Below are positions 60,377 through 64,000 of a DNA stretch of 64,000 bases, piece by piece. Positions within the stretch are counted from its first letter, which is position 1. Each line of letters opens with the position of its first letter. The translations under genes were made by a program, and so were the position numbers. The notes below the pieces were generated by a model. The model had not been told where the DNA came from. It saw only the letters and a list, made by a program, of their open reading frames with translations, and did not search any database. The stretch is from Actinomycetospora straminea (lineage in GTDB: Bacteria > Actinomycetota > Actinomycetes > Mycobacteriales > Pseudonocardiaceae), in contig NZ_JAQZAN010000027.1 in NCBI RefSeq assembly GCF_028737255.1, positions 21,484 through 85,483 of the forward strand, written 5' to 3'.

Positions 60377-60782
60377 CCTGTTCGTCTACGGCACGCTCGC
60401 ACTCGACGACGTGGTGCGGACGTTGATCGACCGTGTTCCGGCGAGCGAGCAGACGAGCGCTCCCGGGTGGCGGGCGGCGCGGCTGCCGGACCTGCCGTAC
60501 CCGGGTCTCGTCCGCGATTCTGAGGCCGAAGCGACAGGTCGGGTGTACACCGACCTCAGCGAGACCGAGTGGAGCGTCCTCGACGCCTTTGAAGACCCGA
60601 CGTACTCCGTCGAAGTCGTGCGCCTGAGGTCGGGACGGTCGAGCCTTGCCTACGTCTGGCCCGACGAGGTGCTGGCCGACAGCTGGACGACGGGCTCGCT
60701 CGAGGGCGCCGACATGCAGGCATACCTCGAGCGTTGCTCCCGTTGGCGCGCCGGCTGGGAGACCCGCAGCGGAAGTGGCTGA
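60294..60782 (+). CDS. Gamma-glutamylcyclotransferase-like (AIG2/GGCT) protein
   Basis: A 162-residue protein. The fold marker DLFVYGTLALDDVVRTLID (28-46) begins the domain; ARLPDLPYPGLVRDSEAEATGRVYTDLSETEWSVLDAFED follows. The GGCT fold cleaves gamma-glutamyl amino acids or gamma-glutamylamines. The ATG lies 83 bases inside the upstream gene, so the genes are strongly coupled. The exact substrate is not determinable. Confidence 0.75.
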   Translation: MPVTSDRLSRATSSSSGPPDRGSAGTPDLFVYGTLALDDVVRTLIDRVPASEQTSAPGWRAARLPDLPYPGLVRDSEAEATGRVYTDLSETEWSVLDAFEDPTYSVEVVRLRSGRSSLAYVWPDEVLADSWTTGSLEGADMQAYLERCSRWRAGWETRSGSG

Positions 60783-60859
60783 GCGCCGCCTCACCCGCTC
60801 GCGCGACATGCCGGTGTCGTCTCCCCGTCGATGTCGGTGGTGCTTCCTACCGTTCTTCC

Positions 60860-61055
60860 GTGCCCGAGGACTCGCCGCAGGAGGACAACGCCCGCCCGCT
60901 GACCGTGCTCGAGCGGCTCGTGCGAGCCGGCAATCGAGGAGGAACGGGCGCGCACCTGGATCCACTCGCGCGGTGCTCGGGTCGATGGCGAGCCCGTGAC
61001 CGATGTCGACTACCCGGCCGAGCCTCCCCGCCGCGTCGTCCTCTACCCCGCGTGA
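60860..61055 (+). pseudogene. Frameshifted small S4-like protein gene
   Basis: Starting at GTG 60860 the frame reads PEDSPQEDNARPLTVLERLVRAG. After an extra base around 60932 (GGCAATC) the neighbouring frame continues IEEERARTWIHSRGARVDGEPVTDVDYPAEPPRRVVLYPA to the TGA at 61055. The rejoined product resembles small actinobacterial proteins with a RVDGEPVTD core. One base deletion would restore about 64 residues. Either a sequencing error or a real +1 shift is possible. Confidence 0.5.
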
Positions 61056-61987
61056 CTCCTGAAGTCCTCTCGGCCTCCACGCAGCTCAGCGGTCGAAGCT
61101 GACGCCAGCTGTTCGAGGAAGCGGTCGAGACCGACGCGGTCGTAGAGGTCCTTGGCGTCCTCTCCGGGCTCGCCGACGAGCACGCGGGCGTGGGGCAGGG
61201 CGGCGACGAGGCGGTCGAGGCAGGCGAGCCCGGGGTCGTCGTGGTCGGGGACGATGACGACGTCGGTGCCCTCGAGGACCCGGGTGAGGGTCTCGACGGG
61301 TGGGCTGCCGGCACCCCCGGCCCAGGTGGTCGCGTAGACGCCGTGCAGGGCGTCGCAGGAGGACTCGCTCTCGCAGAGCACGACACTCTCGCCGGCGGCC
61401 GCGGCCATGCGGACCTCGTCCTCACGGTAGAGGGGCAGATCGACTTCACGCGTGCCGAGCAGGCCCGGGACCCACTCCCCTCGCGCGTTCCGCGACTCCC
61501 ACCGCATGGTCTTGGAGCCGTCGGCTCGGCGCATCCGTTGCTTGGCGTGGTCGGGGCCGTAGAGGTGCCAGGCCTCGTGGCGGTAGCTGGCCGTATCCGA
61601 GTGGGCAGCGGCCCTGAGCTCCGGCCACTCCCGGCGCAGCCTGCGGAGGTGGACATAGCGGCTGGGGGTGATGCGTGGCGGCCGTCGCAGGTGGTTGGGG
61701 CGAAGCCCGAGGGCGCGCAGGACAGCGGTGACCGAGCAGCCGGCGTGGCAGTGGAGCCACGCGCCCCGACCGTCGTCCCGACGACCGATCGCCAGGGCGG
61801 CGGAGTGCAGCCCGGTGTGGCTGTGGGCAGGGCACTGCCACTTGCGGCCGGTACGGCGACAACCCATCTCGGCGAGCACCTGACCTAGCCACTCGTCGGG
61901 CGAGGACGTCGGCATGCCGGGAACAGTGCGTTGGACGGGCAGTTGGGACGTCGGGCTCGTCGTGGTGCGGGCCTCGGTGTCGGTCAT
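61043..61987 (-). CDS. Toprim/zinc-finger primase-like protein
   Basis: A 314-residue protein of the DnaG-type primase-like family carried by mobile elements. The zinc-binding start has MGCRRTGRKWQCPAHSHTGLH and WLHCHAGCSVTAVLRALGL. The Toprim region has SVVLCESESSCDALHGVYATTWAGGAGSPP (conserved Glu) and VVIVPDHDDPGLACLDRLVAAL (DxD). GAGGAGA precedes the ATG at 61987. It probably supports replication or lagging-strand synthesis of the transferred element. A repeated leader shared with the sigma fusion lies upstream. Confidence 0.85.
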   Translation of the reverse strand: MTDTEARTTTSPTSQLPVQRTVPGMPTSSPDEWLGQVLAEMGCRRTGRKWQCPAHSHTGLHSAALAIGRRDDGRGAWLHCHAGCSVTAVLRALGLRPNHLRRPPRITPSRYVHLRRLRREWPELRAAAHSDTASYRHEAWHLYGPDHAKQRMRRADGSKTMRWESRNARGEWVPGLLGTREVDLPLYREDEVRMAAAAGESVVLCESESSCDALHGVYATTWAGGAGSPPVETLTRVLEGTDVVIVPDHDDPGLACLDRLVAALPHARVLVGEPGEDAKDLYDRVGLDRFLEQLASASTAELRGGREDFRSHAG

Positions 61988-62296
61988 GAGGTTCTCCTCG
62001 GACGTCTCGGAAAGGTTCCCTCTCGAGCGGTCTCGACGCGCGGGCGTGGAGTCGGGGCTCGGGTGATGGGTGGGGGCGTGCTGTCTGCCTTCACCGCCCA
62101 GCGGGCGCGCCTCGGGCTGCGGAGGCTCGCGGTCCAGGGGCCGGACGCAGTCCGGTCGCGCAGCGACGCGCAGCGCCCTTGACCGCGAGGGCGGCCCGAT
62201 CAAGCTCCCCCGGGCCCCGACAGGGTTCAGGGCAGCGCCGCGCAGCGGCTCCGCCGTCGGCCGGAGGGCCGCTCGGCCCGGGCGGCCTTGAGCCCC
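61988..62296. other. Leader region of the primase-like gene
   Basis: About 310 bases without a supported gene. It contains copy 1 of the leader repeat (62085-62134) and an imperfect GC-rich palindromic stretch near 62250. It probably carries the primase promoter. Confidence 0.5.
62085..62134. repeat. Leader repeat, copy 1 (upstream of primase-like gene)
   Basis: CTGCCTTCACCGCCC, 23 bases and AGGCTCGCGGTC. The same two blocks with the same 23-base spacing are at 63944-63993. Each lies 60-100 bases before a leftward gene start. Confidence 0.65.
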
Positions 62297-62542
62297 TCAA
62301 CTGACACCGACCTGACCGCGGACGAACTCGGCGACGGCGAGCGCCTCGAACGCGGCGGCCGCGGTCGAGTCCCAGGGGGCCAGATCGGCGAGCTCCTCGC
62401 CGGCGACGCGGTCGCCATCGAGGGCGGCGGCGAAGAGTCGCTCGACGTAGCCGCGTGGCGGCCCTGTCGTGTCGTTCGTCGAGTGGCGATAGGTGCTGGT
62501 CGGCGGGCTGAGGTTGGGTGGGAGCTCGTGGTCGTGACGCAT
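62297..62542 (-). CDS. Small hypothetical protein
   Basis: An 81-residue product ending TAAAAFEALAVAEFVRGQVGVS. The internal RGYVERLFAAALDGDRVAGEELADLAPWDS suggests a helical protein. It lies between the sigma fusion and the primase-like gene on the same strand. No family is recognised. Confidence 0.5.
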   Translation of the reverse strand: MRHDHELPPNLSPPTSTYRHSTNDTTGPPRGYVERLFAAALDGDRVAGEELADLAPWDSTAAAAFEALAVAEFVRGQVGVS

Positions 62543-62646
62543 ACCGGTTGGAAGGTCGGGGCCGGTCCCGGGTTCCCGGGTCGCCTGGACCTGTGGACGG
62601 GGACCTGCGGAGCGGCGCCCTCGTCGCAAGGGCGCCACCCGGAGGT

Positions 62647-63882
62647 TCAGAGCGGGAACCGCAAACCCCTCGCAGCGGCCGCCGCACCCATGGCGGCGCG
62701 GGCGCGGGCCCGGCGGGACTTGAGGGTGCCCTCGGCGACCTCGAGGCGAGAGGCGGCCGCCCCGATGTCGAGGCCCTGCAGGTCGACGAGTTCGACGGCG
62801 GCGCGTTGCGCGGGAGTCAGCACCGCCAACAGATCGTCGAGGACCGCGCTCGCATCCAGCTGTTCGATTGTTCCGAGGGCATCAGAAGGACCGTCAAGAG
62901 AGCGCCGAATCTCGGTGGCGACCTGTGCCGGGTCGCCGAACAGCTCAGCCGGGCGGGACCGGGCCCGACGGGTCGAGTCGAGGGCTGCGTTGTGCGCGAT
63001 GCGGTAGAGCCAGGTGCCGACGGCGGCATCCCCGCGGAAGGTGTCGGCCTTCGTCGCCACCTTGATCCAGGCGTTCTGCACCGCGTCGTCGACCTCCCCG
63101 CGCGCACCCAGAACCCGACGGGCCGCGCCGACCATGACGTCGTGGTATCGGGTCGCCAACACCGCCAGCGCGCCACGGTCGCCGTGCTCGGCGTAGGCGG
63201 TCAACAGCTCGCGGTCCTCCCGCTCGTCGTCGGCGGACGCAGCGACGCATCCGGTCGTGGGCGTCGTTGCCTTCGCCCCGCTGGCCAGGTCGCGCGGCTG
63301 GCTCGTCGCCTCGGCGTGCACCGCCCCCGGCTGGCTCGGCTCCGGCGTGCTCCGCCGCGGCGCGGGGTCCACATCGTCAGGACGGAGGAGCGGCGCGGGA
63401 GGCGCGGTTGGTGAGGTGAGAAGTCGCGCGCAGTGGGTCCAGACCTCGGCGAGTCGGCGGGCGGCCACGCGATCGCAGCCCTGCCAGAGCACCGGTCCGA
63501 CGCGGACCCAGACGTGGGCGGGAACGATCTGGCCGCTGATCTCGCGGCGGGGCTGGTAGCCGACGGAGCTGGCGGCCGGGGTGCCGTACCGAAGGAGCAG
63601 GGTGGGCGGGTACGTGCCGGGCTCGATGCCCAGCCAGGTCAAAGACGCGGTCCAGGCGAGGTGCTGGCGCTCGGCCAGGGCCAGGGCATCGGTGAAGCCT
63701 CGCGCGATCCCGGCAGCCGCCTCGCCACTGGTGACGTAGGTCAGCGTGTCCCCCGCGCGGACTCCGACCTGCTGTGACGGCGTCCCGTAGTGGTGGGCGA
63801 AGGCCTCGGTGGTGAGCTGTCCGGCCACGCGGGTGGTGACCGAGCGGATGACCGAGGTGTGCGAGCTGGGGTCGACGAACAT
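62647..63882 (-). CDS. ECF-type sigma factor fused to an unknown N-terminal domain
   Basis: A 411-residue protein. Residues about 1-190 are not recognised (VGVRAGDTLTYVTSGEAAAGIARGFTDALALAERQHLAW, and GQIVPAHVWVRVGPVLWQGCDRVAARRLAEVW). After a Pro-rich linker, region 2 is LLTAYAEHGDRGALAVLATRYHDVMVGAARRVLG, VDDAVQNAWIKVATKADTFRGDAAVGTWLYRIAHNAALDSTRR, and region 4 is LTPAQRAAVELVDLQGLDIGAAASRLEVAEGTLKSRRARAR. It probably drives transcription of element genes and senses a signal through its N-terminus. A leader repeat lies 61 bases upstream of the ATG. Confidence 0.8.
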   Translation of the reverse strand: MFVDPSSHTSVIRSVTTRVAGQLTTEAFAHHYGTPSQQVGVRAGDTLTYVTSGEAAAGIARGFTDALALAERQHLAWTASLTWLGIEPGTYPPTLLLRYGTPAASSVGYQPRREISGQIVPAHVWVRVGPVLWQGCDRVAARRLAEVWTHCARLLTSPTAPPAPLLRPDDVDPAPRRSTPEPSQPGAVHAEATSQPRDLASGAKATTPTTGCVAASADDEREDRELLTAYAEHGDRGALAVLATRYHDVMVGAARRVLGARGEVDDAVQNAWIKVATKADTFRGDAAVGTWLYRIAHNAALDSTRRARSRPAELFGDPAQVATEIRRSLDGPSDALGTIEQLDASAVLDDLLAVLTPAQRAAVELVDLQGLDIGAAASRLEVAEGTLKSRRARARAAMGAAAAARGLRFPL

Positions 63883-63943
63883 GCGAGCCTCCCGGGCCAG
63901 GGCCGGGGCTGGTAGGCCCCGGGGCGGTGGGCGGAGGCGCTTG

Positions 63944-63993
63944 CTGCCTCCACCGCCCGAAGGGCGCCGAGCGGGCCGTCGAGGCTCGCGGTC
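63944..63993. repeat. Leader repeat, copy 2 (upstream of sigma-factor fusion)
   Basis: CTGCCTCCACCGCCC (63944-63958), 23 bases and AGGCTCGCGGTC (63982-63993). The left block also forms a hairpin with GGGCGGTGG at 63922-63930. It is the partner of 62085-62134. Confidence 0.65.
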
Positions 63994-64000
63994 ACTGATA

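Larger units (their letters stand above)
36532..64000. mobile_element. Integrative conjugative element (left ~27 kb, right end outside window)
   Basis: The region starts at tRNA-Lys and holds a tyrosine integrase, a MobF relaxase, a VirD4/TraG-like coupling protein, excisionase-like HTH, WhiB, DUF2637, DUF4913 and primase-like genes. Cargo genes lie on both strands. It is of the conjugative type (relaxase plus coupling protein) rather than the TraB-only AICE type. Mating-channel genes are presumably beyond position 64000. No second att site is seen. Confidence 0.85.

Noticed and set aside
63741..63995. An 84-residue minus-strand frame at the window end
   Set aside because: It overlaps the sigma-fusion start and the leader repeat. 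It is proline-rich shadow sequence.
1..64000. CRISPR arrays and rRNA genes
   Set aside because: No regularly spaced direct repeats and no rRNA-like sequence were seen.
36509..64000. A right-end att copy of the tRNA-Lys 3' end within the window
   Set aside because: No second copy of the GTTCGAGTCCCTGACGGCGC stretch was found, so the right end is placed outside the window.

Overview
The window is about 74% GC with codon use to match. It encodes a Bpa-type proteasome activator, two WhiB proteins, a SigF/SigB-like sigma factor with STAS and anti-sigma partners, DUF2637 and DUF4913 proteins and oligoribonuclease. This indicates an actinobacterium, most likely of the Pseudonocardiales type; genus is inference only.

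Chromosomal part (1-36.5 kb). Positions 1-2900 hold anti-sigma/STAS regulators, a WhiB and bpa. Positions 2900-8260 hold topoisomerase IB, a RecQ-like helicase and a 4-alpha-glucanotransferase. An AbiEi-like gene (8336-9298) sits between two copies of a 42-50 bp palindrome. Positions 9315-19111, mostly minus strand, carry a heptose-nucleotide and glycosyltransferase cluster: two HldE-like bifunctional proteins, GmhA, GmhB, a GT9, GT2/GT4 enzymes and an SDR. One GT4 gene is split by an in-frame TAG. Positions 19183-20787 are an rsbW/sigF-type operon behind a promoter resembling its own sigma's consensus. After a second GT9 come DUF2127 and YihY membrane proteins, a carotenoid operon (CruF-like hydratase, GT2, CrtI-like), a CDP-alcohol transferase with an NHEJ-type ligase, a two-domain reductase with an acyl-CoA ligase, two PH-domain membrane proteins, orn, a cupin and tRNA-His.

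The same palindrome recurs at 8249, 9278, 13799 and 20958. Two copies lie in frame inside enzyme genes and encode VRDLLSYSSEDHA. Two lie at gene ends, where the palindrome supplies stop codons. A related palindrome at 27005 ends a convergent gene pair on both strands.

Integrative conjugative element (36.5 kb to beyond the window). Next to tRNA-Lys(CTT) lie a tyrosine integrase, a MobF relaxase-helicase, a VirD4/TraG-like coupling protein, DUF2637, DUF4913 and WhiB accessory genes, an excisionase-like HTH, a Toprim primase-like protein and a sigma-factor fusion. The right end is outside the window. The cargo is defence-like. A divergent locus encodes an XRE regulator plus ImmA/IrrE-type protease (CapH/CapP-like) facing a three-gene operon of CD-NTase, E2-like protein and membrane protein, a candidate type II-short CBASS. 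Nearby are a DUF4365-like nuclease fused to a long helical-repeat region, and a cassette of an HTH protein, a HExxGH putative metallopeptidase and a gamma-glutamylcyclotransferase-like protein.
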